Assembly: GCF_018199995.1 (NCBI RefSeq)
Contig: NZ_CP073579.1
Coordinates: 248,001-312,000 of the forward strand
Reading direction: 5' to 3'
Origin: Photobacterium sp. GJ3
GTDB lineage: Bacteria; Pseudomonadota; Gammaproteobacteria; Enterobacterales; Vibrionaceae
Length of the DNA stretch: 64,000 nt
The translations under genes were made by a program, and so were the position numbers. The notes beneath the pieces were generated by a model that did not search any database, was not told the DNA's origin, and saw only the letters and a program-made list of their open reading frames with translations. Positions 19,569 to 27,799 of this stretch are shown here, piece by piece. Each line of letters starts with the position of its first letter. The first letter of the stretch is position 1.

Positions 19569-22130
19569 ACCCTGCTGACCACCTTCAACCAGACTGAAGC
19601 ACCGTACCCGCAGGACCAGAGTCTGGTCACGTTATTCGAAGCTCAGGTGGCAAGAACGCCGGACAACGTTGCACTGGTGTTTGAGGGACAATCCCTGACC
19701 TACCGCGAACTGAATGGTAAAGCCAATCAGCTGGCGCGGCAGATCCGGCAGACGTACGGAGAAACCCAGCACTCAGAATTGTCAGCCGATACCCTGGTGT
19801 CACTGTATTTAGACCGCAGTCCGGAGATGGTGATCAGTATTCTGGCGGTGCTGAAGGCGGGGGCGGCCTACGTGCCCATTTCGCCGGAATACCCGGCGGA
19901 GCGGAGTACATTTATTTTAGATGATACCCGGGCGCCACTGGTGATCACTCATGGCCCGCAGCAGGCGAGCGTCGATGCTCTCCTGTCGGGTGGACATGAT
20001 GCGCGGATGATTCTGGCCGACAGTGATGCGTTGCAGGCCATGCCGGACGGAAATCTGGACAGCGGCCCGTCGCCGGAAGATCTGGCGTATGTGATTTACA
20101 CCTCGGGCACCACAGGTCAGCCGAAAGGGGTGATGGTGACGCATCGGAGTGCGGGAAACACCCTGCAATCGATGAAGGCTGTTTATGATTTCGGCCATTC
20201 AGGAAGTCGGGTTTCCTGCTTCAGCCAGTACACCTTTGATGTGTCTGTTTCTGAAATGTTGAACAGTTTGCTTTTCGGTGGTGAGTTACATTTGCTGGGA
20301 GAATCGTGTCGGAGAGATCCGCATGTCCTGAGTGCGTATATTGATTCGCAGGCGCTCAATATCCTGTATGTGCCGCCAGTGGTTTTGGCTGCGTTACCTC
20401 AGAAGCAACATGATTCTTTAAAGACAATCCTGTTTGCCGGTGAGTCCTGTGACCCAGAGGCTTGTTTGTACTGGCACCAACATTATGCGCTGTATAACTT
20501 TTACGGCCCGACTGAGGCGAGTATCTATGCGGCAGGGAAGTTAACGGAACGCCGTAACCTGAATGAGATTGGTCAGCCCATCAGCAACACCCAGCTGTAT
20601 GTGCTGGATGACCATCAGCAGCTGCTGCCGCCGGGCGCGGTGGGGGAGCTGTACATCGGCGGGGCGGGTCTGGCCCGGGGTTACCTCAACCGGCCGGAGC
20701 TGACGGCGGAGCGCTTCATGGCCAATCCGTTTGCCACGGAAAATGACAAGGCGAAGGGTTATACCCGACTGTACCGCACCGGCGATTTGGTGCGCTGGCT
20801 GCCGGACGGCAATCTGGAATATCTGGGCCGGAACGACCATCAGGTGAAGATCCGGGGTTACCGGATTGAGCTGGGCGAAATTGCCAGCGTGCTCAGCGCT
20901 GAGCCCAGTGTACAGCAGGCGGTGGTGGTCGACCTGGAGCGGGAAGGGAGCAAAGTGCTGGCGGCCTATGTGGTTCCGGCCCATGGCGATGTGGATACCG
21001 AGTCACTGCGTCAGCGTCTGTCGGCGCAACTGCCGGAATATATGGTGCCGGGCAGTATCACACCAATAGAGAAAATACCGTTGACCCTCAACGGCAAGCT
21101 GGACCGTCGGGCACTGCCTGCGCCGGTGTGGGTGAGCGAAGACAGCTATCGTGCGCCGCGCAATGCCCTGGAAGCCCAGTTATGTCAGGTGTGGCAGCAG
21201 ATCCTCGGGGTCGAGCAAGTTGGCATTGATGACAACTTTTTCCGGTTGGGAGGCGATTCGATTCAGGCGATTAAACTGACCGCTGCTATGCGGACGCAAC
21301 TGAATGTGGACATTCCGCTGGCAACGCTCTTCGGTCAGCCTAGTATTGCCCTGTTGTCTGATCATCAGGCTTTTGATTCGCATGATGCATTAATCACGAT
21401 GCTGACTCCAAATTCGCAGGCTGAATCCTGTTTGTTCATGATTCATCCCGGAACTGCCAGCAGTGAAGTCTATACGGCGCTCGCACAGTCACTTTCTGAG
21501 GATCTTTATTGTATTGGCGTGAATAATTACAATTTGGTCATGCCTTCTGCGGTGGATTCATTACCCGCGTTAGCAGATATCTATTTGTCACAGATGACGA
21601 AATACAGATTGCTCGAGAAGCCTGTTCGCATTCTCGGTTGGTCACTCGGTGGTTTGCTGGCAATGGAAATCGCGTACCAGTTAGAGCAATACGGTGTGAA
21701 GGATATCAAGCTGTACTTGCTGGATACAGTGATTCAGTCGCCGGAGTTGCAAGCATTACTGCCGTCAATTTCAGAAAAAATAGCATTGATGACGGAGAAG
21801 TATCAAAGCAGTGCTGTGGATCCTGAATATGTGAAAAAAATCCTGCAAGCTGTCCCTGCTGAGTCTCGGATCAATCAAATGCCTGTGAGCGGTCAACTCC
21901 AACATACGCAAGTGACTTTGTTCAAAGCGATGCTGTCTGATCCTGATCTTCAGAGTGATAACAGTCTGGCGTTTCAGCAATTGATTCTGAACACGCCGGA
22001 TAACAATGTGGCTCAGTACATCAGGCAGCCATTCACGACAATTGGCATGCACGGTTGCCATCACAGCAACATGTTGGAAGATATTGATAGCATCATTAAA
22101 GTGATGGTTACAACTGAAAAGCAACGCTGA
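16035..22130 (+). CDS. NRPS segment 4: end of adenylation 3, carrier 3, epimerisation 3, condensation 4, module 4 and thioesterase
   Basis: In-frame residues after the break read the end of adenylation 3, carrier 3 (Ser about 246), an epimerisation domain (HHLVIDAVSW near 425), a DCL-type C domain (about 735-1165), adenylation 4 (about 1175-1710), carrier 4 (Ser about 1742) and a type I thioesterase (about 1790-2031). The thioesterase has GWSLGG (nucleophile Ser about 1870) and a C-terminal HHSNML that would supply the catalytic His. The adenylation 4 pocket reads D-V-S-V-L-A-F-I-Y-K and is unlike those of the other modules; I cannot assign its substrate. Module 4 has no epimerisation domain, so the last residue should keep its L form. 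Whether release is by cyclisation or hydrolysis cannot be told. Confidence 0.85.
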   Translation: MCERQILPAGDIANNIGAPISNTQLYVLDEHQQLLPPGAVGELYIGGAGLARGYLNRPALTAERFIVNPFATEADKAKGYTRLYRSGDLVRWLPDGNLEYLGRNDHQVKIRGYRIELGEIASVLSAEPSVQQAVVVDLDREGSKVLAAYVVPAHGDVDTESLRQRLSAQLPEYMVPGSITPIEKMPLTLNGKLDRRALPAPVWVSEDSYRGPRNALEAQLCQVWQQVLGVEQVGIDDNFFRLGGDSIVSIQLVNKLRQAGLSLQVKTLFDHPTIRTLAGVLSEAQVSTEMLTEQGELTGTFGLLPIQQWFFECEWPSPQHWNQAFMVRIPGEMALADIERALAALAAQHDSLRTCFVQTSEGYEQCYQSVGRQPALQVLDVRGGDDASLQQYLTDLQRGFDYHAGNVWQAAHLTGYADGSARLFFAAHHLVIDAVSWRLIAEDMRLLLAGEALPPKTSSYRQWVETVRHYGETHPEEVAYWSSVLSAPAPELVPAELNEHTAALTPSMTSALLSQAGQGYHTQVNDLLLSALGIALSETFGQAENAILLEGHGREAIDARIDLSRTVGWLTTMYPVRLTSTLAIADTIIQTKEMLQAIPNKGIGYGALADQLSQPLPRVSFNYLGQLSVGKADTLWSLTSEPCGVMVAPENQSPLLLNINGAVQDGQLSFYVHSRLGKAQGEAFSRAFEQALCAVVDTACTQATLGGIRTASDYGQGVVSQSQLAHLQQRYHDIEAIYPASSLQQGFIYHQLSQPEDDAYCVQLLMDYHCALDVATYREAWQLAVERFPALRMAFDWQEALLQIVLSPTAVAGLPLEVVDLSHLSAAERDSEISRLQQAERAKGFDLMQPGLFRLTLIRHHETHYTLLKTEHHSIADGWSGPVLWQAVHGYYQQLCQGQTPAITADEAYAGTQQYHLAHQAETEAYWLKQQSAWEGGNDVTPLLTYPVNLASTRQVKRPSVQTLTLAETRYQQLKDTCQQLGITLNVALQFAWHKLLNTYTGDSQTLVGTTVSGRDVPVEGIEQSVGLYINTLPLCVDWSPSASISEVLQGIHKQVAAINTHSAMSLAKLQQNGERLFHSLMVFENYPAPATEGQQDDSIADHLTFREAIEKVDYPLSVMGYEQGQTLVVKLSYGLDWLDDAQAQRLLQQVQAILMAVARDPHQHHDAITLLSTEEKHTLLTTFNQTEAPYPQDQSLVTLFEAQVARTPDNVALVFEGQSLTYRELNGKANQLARQIRQTYGETQHSELSADTLVSLYLDRSPEMVISILAVLKAGAAYVPISPEYPAERSTFILDDTRAPLVITHGPQQASVDALLSGGHDARMILADSDALQAMPDGNLDSGPSPEDLAYVIYTSGTTGQPKGVMVTHRSAGNTLQSMKAVYDFGHSGSRVSCFSQYTFDVSVSEMLNSLLFGGELHLLGESCRRDPHVLSAYIDSQALNILYVPPVVLAALPQKQHDSLKTILFAGESCDPEACLYWHQHYALYNFYGPTEASIYAAGKLTERRNLNEIGQPISNTQLYVLDDHQQLLPPGAVGELYIGGAGLARGYLNRPELTAERFMANPFATENDKAKGYTRLYRTGDLVRWLPDGNLEYLGRNDHQVKIRGYRIELGEIASVLSAEPSVQQAVVVDLEREGSKVLAAYVVPAHGDVDTESLRQRLSAQLPEYMVPGSITPIEKIPLTLNGKLDRRALPAPVWVSEDSYRAPRNALEAQLCQVWQQILGVEQVGIDDNFFRLGGDSIQAIKLTAAMRTQLNVDIPLATLFGQPSIALLSDHQAFDSHDALITMLTPNSQAESCLFMIHPGTASSEVYTALAQSLSEDLYCIGVNNYNLVMPSAVDSLPALADIYLSQMTKYRLLEKPVRILGWSLGGLLAMEIAYQLEQYGVKDIKLYLLDTVIQSPELQALLPSISEKIALMTEKYQSSAVDPEYVKKILQAVPAESRINQMPVSGQLQHTQVTLFKAMLSDPDLQSDNSLAFQQLILNTPDNNVAQYIRQPFTTIGMHGCHHSNMLEDIDSIIKVMVTTEKQR

Positions 22131-22145
22131 TTCTTTCAAGCACCA

Positions 22146-22178
22146 AGGATGCTTCCGTCAGAACGATGGAAGCATCCT
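22146..22178 (+). terminator. Hairpin after the peptide synthetase
   Basis: An 11-bp perfect stem (AGGATGCTTCC at 22146-22156, complement at 22168-22178) with an 11-base loop begins 16 bases after the stop codon. There is no T tract, so it may stabilise the message end or terminate weakly. Confidence 0.5.
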
Positions 22179-22370
22179 GATGATGAAAACGGGTCTTCTA
22201 CCCTGTCGATTTAATGAGGGTTTTGTGACTTTCAGGTCAATTTTGAATCGCACACGCTGTGGTTGAGTGATTTCAGCCTGAAGCAGAAGATGTGAAAAAA
22301 TTCGGATGTCACTGGGGGAAGCGAAAGGTTTAAATAATAACTTACTGTTAGGTTAGTTATCAGGGGAATA

Positions 22371-22396
22371 AAACAGACCATTTCTGGTCTGTTTTT
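22371..22396. terminator. Bidirectional intrinsic terminator
   Basis: Stem ACAGACCA (22373-22380) and TGGTCTGT (22385-22392), loop TTTC, with A on the left and T on the right. It lies between the synthetase and the convergent gene at 22478-22765 and could serve both. Confidence 0.75.
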
Positions 22397-22477
22397 CTTG
22401 CACAATCGAATGTGTGGATAAGAAATAAACCTAGCCCAAGTTCTTCTTCTATTTATTCCACAATTCCGTTGCGCTTT

Positions 22478-22765
22478 TTATGCCGCTAGGGATTTACCCA
22501 CAGAATGGACTTCACCCTGCTGGAACAGCACCGGCACAACCATGTGGACTTCAGTCAGGATCAAATAGGCCTTGTTATCTGCAGGGGTCAGCAGTTCTAC
22601 AACAACCTGCAGGCTTTGATCGATCGCCTTCTGAAGCATTGACGTTGTGGATGTTTTTCCTGGTTCGGCAAATGGACTAAATTTTCCATGTCGGGCATAA
22701 ACCCAAATGGTGAAAGAGTGTTCGCCTCTTTCAAGTTGCTCGATGAAATCAACGATGTGTTTCAT
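22478..22765 (-). CDS. Conserved-looking small protein of unknown function
   Basis: A 95-residue product starts at ATG 22765 with a good ribosome-binding site (AAGGA eight bases upstream). It has no signal peptide or membrane helix and mixes charged and hydrophobic residues like a soluble globular protein (KHIVDFIEQLERGEHSF, ...AYLILTEVHMVVPVLF). I do not recognise the family. It faces the synthetase across a shared terminator and has about 750 bases of free sequence upstream. Nothing links it functionally to the synthetase. Confidence 0.6.
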   Translation of the reverse strand: MKHIVDFIEQLERGEHSFTIWVYARHGKFSPFAEPGKTSTTSMLQKAIDQSLQVVVELLTPADNKAYLILTEVHMVVPVLFQQGEVHSVGKSLAA

Positions 22766-23521
22766 TAACAGTCCTTATTGTCGAATCAATATTGGAATAT
22801 TGACCCGGCTATTATGGAATGCCTGAAATGAAATTCAAATTCTTTAATAGGATTTACTTGAGAATGTGACTGAGGCTATATTTTTGTGAAATGCGTTCTA
22901 TTTTTTGGGAAAAAGTGTCAATTCCCAATAGGTGATGGGTTTCTTATCCCCTTGCTAGGTTGCTGTTATTTGTTACAAAAATTCGACTTTCTTGATGAAA
23001 TTCTTTGCATCATGGATGTAATCAAAATGAACGTTTTGTCTTTTCGGTCAGATTTCTGAGTAGAATTTTATTGTCTTTTTTACACACATCAATGTTGAAA
23101 AAGGAATAGACTGGCATCCTGCATGTGAATTGAAGGAACAATGCAGGATGTATGGGTGTATCGGAGCAATGCATTGACGGAATCAATGAATCAAGCTGAT
23201 CGGTGCAGCATTGAAAGCATGCGATGATATTCAGTTGAATGTGTGGGGCGGCAGAACCAGATGAATTTTTTTGGCAATGACAACAGGCACTCATTCAATA
23301 GGTTTCGGCATTTTTTTGACGATCGGTTTGAGCAGCATTGTTGGGAAAAGATCCGTTGTGACGATCACCAGAACCAATGGATTGGTGATCAATCGGTTGT
23401 CGAAAAGCATGGCTTTGATTTGCCTGTGAAACGATCTGTTATGCTTTGAAGCAGGTGGCAGCATTGCTGTGCTGACCATGGCTGATTGTGTTGAGGGAAA
23501 TTAGATGAGGGTTTCACTGAG
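22766..23521. other. Intergenic region without a supportable gene
   Basis: About 755 bases. Short frames occur on both strands (for example 23022-23294 minus and 23243-23449 plus) but lack ribosome-binding sites and read as Cys/His/Arg-rich chance peptides. An 8-bp inverted repeat (GATCACCA 23363-23370, TGGTGATC 23383-23390) is present. The region presumably holds promoters for the flanking genes. Confidence 0.5.
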
Positions 23522-24493
23522 ATGAATTCGCAGGATGTTTCGGATGCAGCGAAAGGTGAAGTCATTCGCTCCGTTACCCTGGCTGGGGCGGCACTGAATA
23601 TCATCCTTGCAGTGCTGAAGATCATGATTGGGAAACTGGCGGGCAGTCAGGCGTTGGTTGCGGACGGTGTGCACAGTTTCTCGGACTTAATTACGGATGC
23701 TGCGATTTTACTGGGTTCAAAATACTGGACGGCGCCTGCAGACAGTTCACACCCTTACGGGCACGGAAAATTTGAGACACTGACCAATGTCTTGATTGGT
23801 GTGATGTTGGGATTGGTGGGTCTTGGAATTGCCTGGGACGCTATTGAAACGCTCAGTGAAACTGCACCGCCACCACCCGGGATGATGGCATTTTACGCTG
23901 CAATCGCATCGATTGTGTCGAAGGAATTGTTGTATCGGTGGACACTTGTGAAAGCACGGCAAGTGCAAAGTGGCGCGTTGAAAGCGAATGCGTGGCATCA
24001 TCGCAGCGATGCGCTCAGTTCGATTCCGGTCGCGGTTGCCGTCATCGCCAATGCTATTTTTCCCTCCCTGAAATACTTGGATCAGATTGCAGCACTGCTG
24101 GTGACCGGCATGATCCTGAAAGCGGCTTATGAGATTCTCTGGCCGGCTTTACAGGAGCTGACTGATGCCAGAGGCAGTGAAGTGGTCGAGCAGCACCTGA
24201 AAAGAATGGCCGAAGCAGACAAAGAGATTTGCGAGATTCACGCAATCCGAAGCCGGATGACGGGCGGGAGCATCTTGCTCGATTTTCATTTATTGGTTGA
24301 ACCAACCTTATCTATCGAAGCAGCACACACCATCAGTGAACGCTTTAAAAGCCAGGTCATGACTGAAATGGACGATGTCATTGATGTTGTGATTCATATC
24401 GAGCCGTTTAACTGTGAGGAAAGAATTGAAAACCCCTGCACACTGGAAGAGTATCTGAAGCAGCAGAATCAGCGGCGGGCGAATAAGCCCTAG
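23522..24493 (+). CDS. Cation diffusion facilitator (CDF) family metal exporter
   Basis: The 323-residue protein has an N-terminal membrane domain (six helices, about 15-215) and a C-terminal cytosolic regulatory domain (about 215-300) typical of CDF proteins such as FieF. Metal-site residues are visible in helix 2 (ADGVHSFSD, with H and D four apart) and helix 5 (NAWHHRSDALSS). HPYGHGKFET after helix 2 is another family signature. CDF exporters use proton antiport to expel Zn2+, Fe2+, Mn2+ or Cd2+; which ion is carried cannot be read safely. It appears monocistronic. Confidence 0.88.
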   Translation: MNSQDVSDAAKGEVIRSVTLAGAALNIILAVLKIMIGKLAGSQALVADGVHSFSDLITDAAILLGSKYWTAPADSSHPYGHGKFETLTNVLIGVMLGLVGLGIAWDAIETLSETAPPPPGMMAFYAAIASIVSKELLYRWTLVKARQVQSGALKANAWHHRSDALSSIPVAVAVIANAIFPSLKYLDQIAALLVTGMILKAAYEILWPALQELTDARGSEVVEQHLKRMAEADKEICEIHAIRSRMTGGSILLDFHLLVEPTLSIEAAHTISERFKSQVMTEMDDVIDVVIHIEPFNCEERIENPCTLEEYLKQQNQRRANKP

Positions 24494-24544
24494 CCGCGGG
24501 CTCTTTGGTACTTTTTTAACTTCAATCTCATTTGTGATTCTTTG

Positions 24545-24587
24545 GAATCCAGACGCGCTCGCTAGGCTTATAGTGAAGTCTGGATTC
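24545..24587. repeat. Inverted repeat downstream of the CDF gene
   Basis: GAATCCAGAC (24545-24554) and its exact complement GTCTGGATTC (24578-24587) flank a 23-base spacer, between the CDF stop and the next gene. There is no T tract; it may be an operator or a weak terminator. Confidence 0.35.
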
Positions 24588-24680
24588 ATGAGCACAGCGG
24601 TAACACGCTGAATGATTGAAGCTTTTTCAATGTCGGTTCACAGAGAGTACGGGGCCTTTACCCGTCATTCAGGGGGATGT

Positions 24681-25067
24681 ATGCCGCTGATTCGTATTAA
24701 ATCATTGCCATTTGCCGGAGATGTCGAAGTGAATGTGGCCCTGAGTGATTTGTCTCAGGCAATTGAAGATGCCACATTGATACCCCAGCAACACATTATG
24801 ATTATCTGGGAATATTTACCCGCCGGACATTTTATCCATGGTGGCCAGCTCGCGAACCAGCAGCCTTCCAACACACATCCGATTCTGGTCGATATGGTCG
24901 CGCCGAATTTTAATACAGAAGCCCAGATTGCCGCGATGCTGGAGTTAATTGCCGGTAACCTTTCCCATTCTTTACCCGTTGCGCAGAGCAATATCTTTAT
25001 CAATTACACGCCCGCATACAGTGATGGCGTATACGACGATGGCCATGTGGTGGAATGGGAAAGTTGA
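24681..25067 (+). CDS. Tautomerase-fold protein, DUF1904-like
   Basis: The 128-residue product starts at ATG 24681, just after AGGGGG, in preference to an upstream frame opening at 24612. It begins Met-Pro-Leu-Ile-Arg, so removal of Met would expose the N-terminal Pro that is the general base in the tautomerase superfamily. Later features (a strand with 'HIMIIWEYLPAGHFIHGG' and 'PILVDMVAP' before a helix) match the DUF1904 version of the fold. Substrate is unknown. It stands alone between a CDF exporter and an SMR exporter. Confidence 0.6.
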   Translation: MPLIRIKSLPFAGDVEVNVALSDLSQAIEDATLIPQQHIMIIWEYLPAGHFIHGGQLANQQPSNTHPILVDMVAPNFNTEAQIAAMLELIAGNLSHSLPVAQSNIFINYTPAYSDGVYDDGHVVEWES

Positions 25068-25172
25068 GTGACAGGCAGTCAGGTCGCTGATCGTCCGAAA
25101 AAATATTGAAATGGCATGGAACGTCTGGCGTTCAGGTGTAGAATGAGCCGCTTTTTTTAATGTGAGTGAATC

Positions 25173-25526
25173 ATGCTGCACCTTGTATCTGCATTGCCCC
25201 CCATGCTGGCTTTGTTTATGGCGATCGTTTGTGAAGTGATTGCAACCTCATTGCTGCCCAAAACAGAGCAGTTTACCCAACCGATACCAACACTGATCGT
25301 GCTGATGGGCTATGGTGCCGCATTTTTCTTACTGTCAGTGACCGTGAAAGTGGTTCCAATCGGTGTGGCGTACGCCATTTGGTGTGGGGCAGGGATCGTG
25401 CTTGTCGCACTGATCAGCTGGCTTTGGTATGGCCAGAAATTGGATCTGTTTGCGTTGCTCGGGATCGCATTGATCCTGGCGGGGACGCTCATCATTAATG
25501 TCTTTTCGAAGGCGGTCTCACACTAA
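25173..25526 (+). CDS. Small multidrug resistance (SMR) family transporter
   Basis: The 117-residue protein has four hydrophobic helices. The essential membrane Glu of helix 1 is present in CEVIATS, and the helix 3 signature GVAYAIWCGAG matches EmrE/Sug-type proteins (Trp and the Gly packing motif included). Family members are proton-coupled dimers exporting cationic drugs or guanidinium. It starts at ATG 25173 after GTGAG; an internal ATG at 25203 would give a length closer to 107. Single gene, no partner SMR subunit beside it. Confidence 0.88.
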   Translation: MLHLVSALPPMLALFMAIVCEVIATSLLPKTEQFTQPIPTLIVLMGYGAAFFLLSVTVKVVPIGVAYAIWCGAGIVLVALISWLWYGQKLDLFALLGIALILAGTLIINVFSKAVSH

Positions 25527-26137
25527 AATCCTGCCATTTCACGCTGCGTTGACGCCATCCAGACCCGGATTCACACGTTTTACCGGGTCAATAAACCTGA
25601 TCAGACACACAAAACCGAAAGAAAGACGATTGCAAAACGGGCTGTTTTCCAGCGTCTAAAGTGCGTAATTATGTATTCGTTATGCAGTGGATGATACAGC
25701 GATTCAGCGGCTGAACTTTTTGTCGGTTGCCCGCAGAAATTCTTCAGTCTGACCAAAAACAACTATGCTTTGTCTACACCTGTATTCGCAGCCCGTGGAC
25801 GGGCCGTGAAAACCTGAAAAGTCAGGAAAACAGCGCTTGTGTCAGCAGAACAGTGCAAGGGCGCTGAATTGTCTGACAATTCCAGGCTGGTTCAGGGCAA
25901 TTCAGCTGATTCGCAGTCAATTTTTCATGAGGCTGGCAGTCGTTGTTTTGCCTGAAAGAACCGGATCGAATTGCAGACCCGTGCATGTCTCCGGGGAGTG
26001 TGGCGTGATGAATAGCCATGCTTCTATTTGGTGTGAATATCTAATTTATAACATTTGGTTAGACATTTATCTGGATCTTGTTGCGAATGTAAAAGCTTTG
26101 TTATCTTTAGTCCGAGATAAATTGAGATGGAAAGTCT
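25527..26137. other. Intergenic region upstream of astB
   Basis: About 610 bases. A 7-bp hairpin (GACCCGG 25562-25568, CCGGGTC 25583-25589) follows the SMR gene and may be a weak terminator. A frame at 25837-26151 overlaps the astB start and looks like chance. The region should hold the astB promoter; no regulator site is recognised. Confidence 0.5.
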
Positions 26138-27472
26138 ATGAAAGCACGTGAAGCGAATTTTGACGGATTGGTTGGACCAACGCATAACTACAGTGGTCTT
26201 TCTTACGGAAACGTTGCCTCTGCCAAGAATCAGGCAGTGCCATCCAATCCGAAACAAGCGGCGAAGCAGGGCCTGGACAAAATGAAAGCACTTGCCGATA
26301 TGGGCATGCTGCAAGGTGTTCTGGCGCCGCAGGAACGTCCTGACGTCCATACGCTGCGTCGTTTGGGTTTCACTGGCAGTGACAAATCAATCATTGAACA
26401 GGCTGCAAAACAGGCACCGAAAGTGCTGGCGGCTTGTTGTTCTGCGTCCAGCATGTGGACAGCCAATGCGGCAACAGTTTCACCGTCTGCAGATACGGCT
26501 GATGGCAAGGTGCATTTTACGCCGGCGAACCTGACCAATAAATTCCACCGCTCGATTGAGCATGAAGTCACCGGCCGCATTCTGCGCAGCACTTTTGCTG
26601 ATCCGGAATACTTTGCACATCATCAGGCACTGCCAGCGGTTGAACATTTTGGTGATGAAGGTGCAGCCAACCACACGCGTTTCTGCAACAATTATGGCGA
26701 TCAGGGTGTTGAATTTTTTGTCTTTGGTCGTCATGCCTTTGATACCCGCCATCCTGCACCGAAAGTATTCCCGGCCCGTCATACCTATGAAGCCTGTGAA
26801 GCGGTTGCGCGCCTGCACCAGCTGGATCCGTCAAAAGTTGTGATTGCACAGCAAAACCCGGATGTTATCGACCAGGGTGTGTTCCACAACGATGTGATTG
26901 CCGTGGGGAACAAAGACATTCTGTTCTGCCATCAGGAAGCTTTCCTGGATCAGCAAGGCACCTATCGTGCACTGAAAGACAAGATGGGTGACGCATTCAA
27001 CATTATTGAAGTGCCGACGGCGTCTGTGTCGGTTGACGATGCGGTCACCAGCTATCTGTTTAACTCTCAGCTGATTGAACTGCCAAATGGTGAGACGCTG
27101 CTGGTTCTGCCGGAAGAGTGCCGTAAGAACGACAATGTCTGGCGTTATGTTGAGCAGTTGCTGGCTGAAAAACGTGGCGTAGATCAGGTGAAAGTGTTCG
27201 ACCTGAAACAAAGTATGGCGAATGGCGGTGGTCCTGCGTGTCTGCGTCTGCGTGTTGTACTGAATGAACAGGAAGCGCGTGCCGTGAATCCATCGACTCT
27301 GATGAATGATGCGCTGTATGGCCGCCTGAGTCAGTGGGTCGATACCCATTATCGTGATCAGCTGGTTGAAGCCGATCTGGCAGATCCACAGCTGTTGAAT
27401 GAATCGCGTACGGCACTGGACGAACTGACTCAGATTCTGTCTCTGGGTTCTGTGTACCCGTTCCAGCGTTAA
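26138..27472 (+). CDS. astB: N-succinylarginine dihydrolase
   Basis: This 444-residue protein begins with the family signature [20 protein letters not shown] and matches AstB in length and in later segments ([51 protein letters not shown]). AstB hydrolyses N2-succinylarginine to N2-succinylornithine, CO2 and two NH3, the second step of the arginine succinyltransferase catabolic pathway; the conserved Cys in [10 protein letters not shown] is the expected nucleophile. The gene stands alone here, away from astC, astA, astD and astE. GGAAAG lies upstream of the ATG. A strong terminator follows. Confidence 0.95.
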   Translation: MKAREANFDGLVGPTHNYSGLSYGNVASAKNQAVPSNPKQAAKQGLDKMKALADMGMLQGVLAPQERPDVHTLRRLGFTGSDKSIIEQAAKQAPKVLAACCSASSMWTANAATVSPSADTADGKVHFTPANLTNKFHRSIEHEVTGRILRSTFADPEYFAHHQALPAVEHFGDEGAANHTRFCNNYGDQGVEFFVFGRHAFDTRHPAPKVFPARHTYEACEAVARLHQLDPSKVVIAQQNPDVIDQGVFHNDVIAVGNKDILFCHQEAFLDQQGTYRALKDKMGDAFNIIEVPTASVSVDDAVTSYLFNSQLIELPNGETLLVLPEECRKNDNVWRYVEQLLAEKRGVDQVKVFDLKQSMANGGGPACLRLRVVLNEQEARAVNPSTLMNDALYGRLSQWVDTHYRDQLVEADLADPQLLNESRTALDELTQILSLGSVYPFQR

Positions 27473-27521
27473 TTGGACTTGCCGGGCTTTGCACCCGGCC
27501 TGACAGCGGTTTCTCCAAGCT

Positions 27522-27556
27522 AAAGCGGTATGCCAGTGTGGCAGCCGCTTTTTTCT
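27522..27556 (+). terminator. Intrinsic terminator after astB
   Basis: AAAGCGG (27522-27528) pairs with CCGCTTT ending at 27551, with an inner TGCCA/TGGCA stem around a GTG loop, followed by a T-rich tract. A second GC-rich stem (GCCGGG 27481-27486, CCCGGC 27494-27499) lies just upstream. Confidence 0.85.
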
Positions 27557-27621
27557 TTTTTATCATCTGGTTAAATCTCGCCCCATCCGATTTGAATCCC
27601 TCTATACTTGTCAGACAGTCT

Positions 27622-27700
27622 AATACCAATCGAAGTAAATCACTGGTCATCCTTGTTTGTTCAAATGCTTGATCACAGCGTTGGATTTTTTGATTGGTAT
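27622..27700. repeat. Possible miniature inverted-repeat element
   Basis: AATACCAATC at the left end and GATTGGTAT at the right end are complementary over nine bases and bracket about 60 bases of AT-rich, non-coding sequence. It lies between the astB terminator and the phosphomutase gene. The outline resembles small non-autonomous repeats of marine gammaproteobacteria, but only one copy is seen here. Confidence 0.35.
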
Positions 27701-27799
27701 AACTTTCGCGCAGTTAAGTTTGGCACGATGCTTTTCAACTGCGAATGAATATCATTTGTGGTATTTTCTTTTTATGTCCTGCAAGTAGGAAGACAGAGA

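Larger units (their letters stand above)
6126..22130 (+). pseudogene. Four-module non-ribosomal peptide synthetase, whole locus (frame broken by three one-base deficits)
   Basis: Read across the breaks, this is one synthetase of about 5335 residues with inferred order C-A-T, C-A-T-E, C-A-T-E, C-A-T-TE. The three breaks are near 10443 (inside the C domain of module 2), 15376-15379 and 16062-16065 (both in the A domain of module 3). Adding one base at each restores a single frame: the locus is 16005 bases, so 16008 with three more, or 5336 codons including stop. Distances between identical module landmarks (3176, 4485 and 4483 bases) show the same deficits: one base in the first interval and two in the third. 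No tailoring enzyme, phosphopantetheinyl transferase or exporter adjoins the gene. The start is TTG 6126, set by AGAAGGA seven bases upstream. The product would be a tetrapeptide released by the thioesterase. Confidence 0.85.

Noticed and set aside
23022..23449. Short frames on both strands upstream of the CDF gene
   Set aside because: No ribosome-binding site, biased Cys/His/Arg or Lys composition, and overlapping frames on opposite strands.
27717..27735. TTTGGCACGATGC-like sequence resembling a sigma-54 promoter before the phosphomutase gene
   Set aside because: The -24 half (TGGCAC) is good, but the -12 half lacks the required GC at the right distance.
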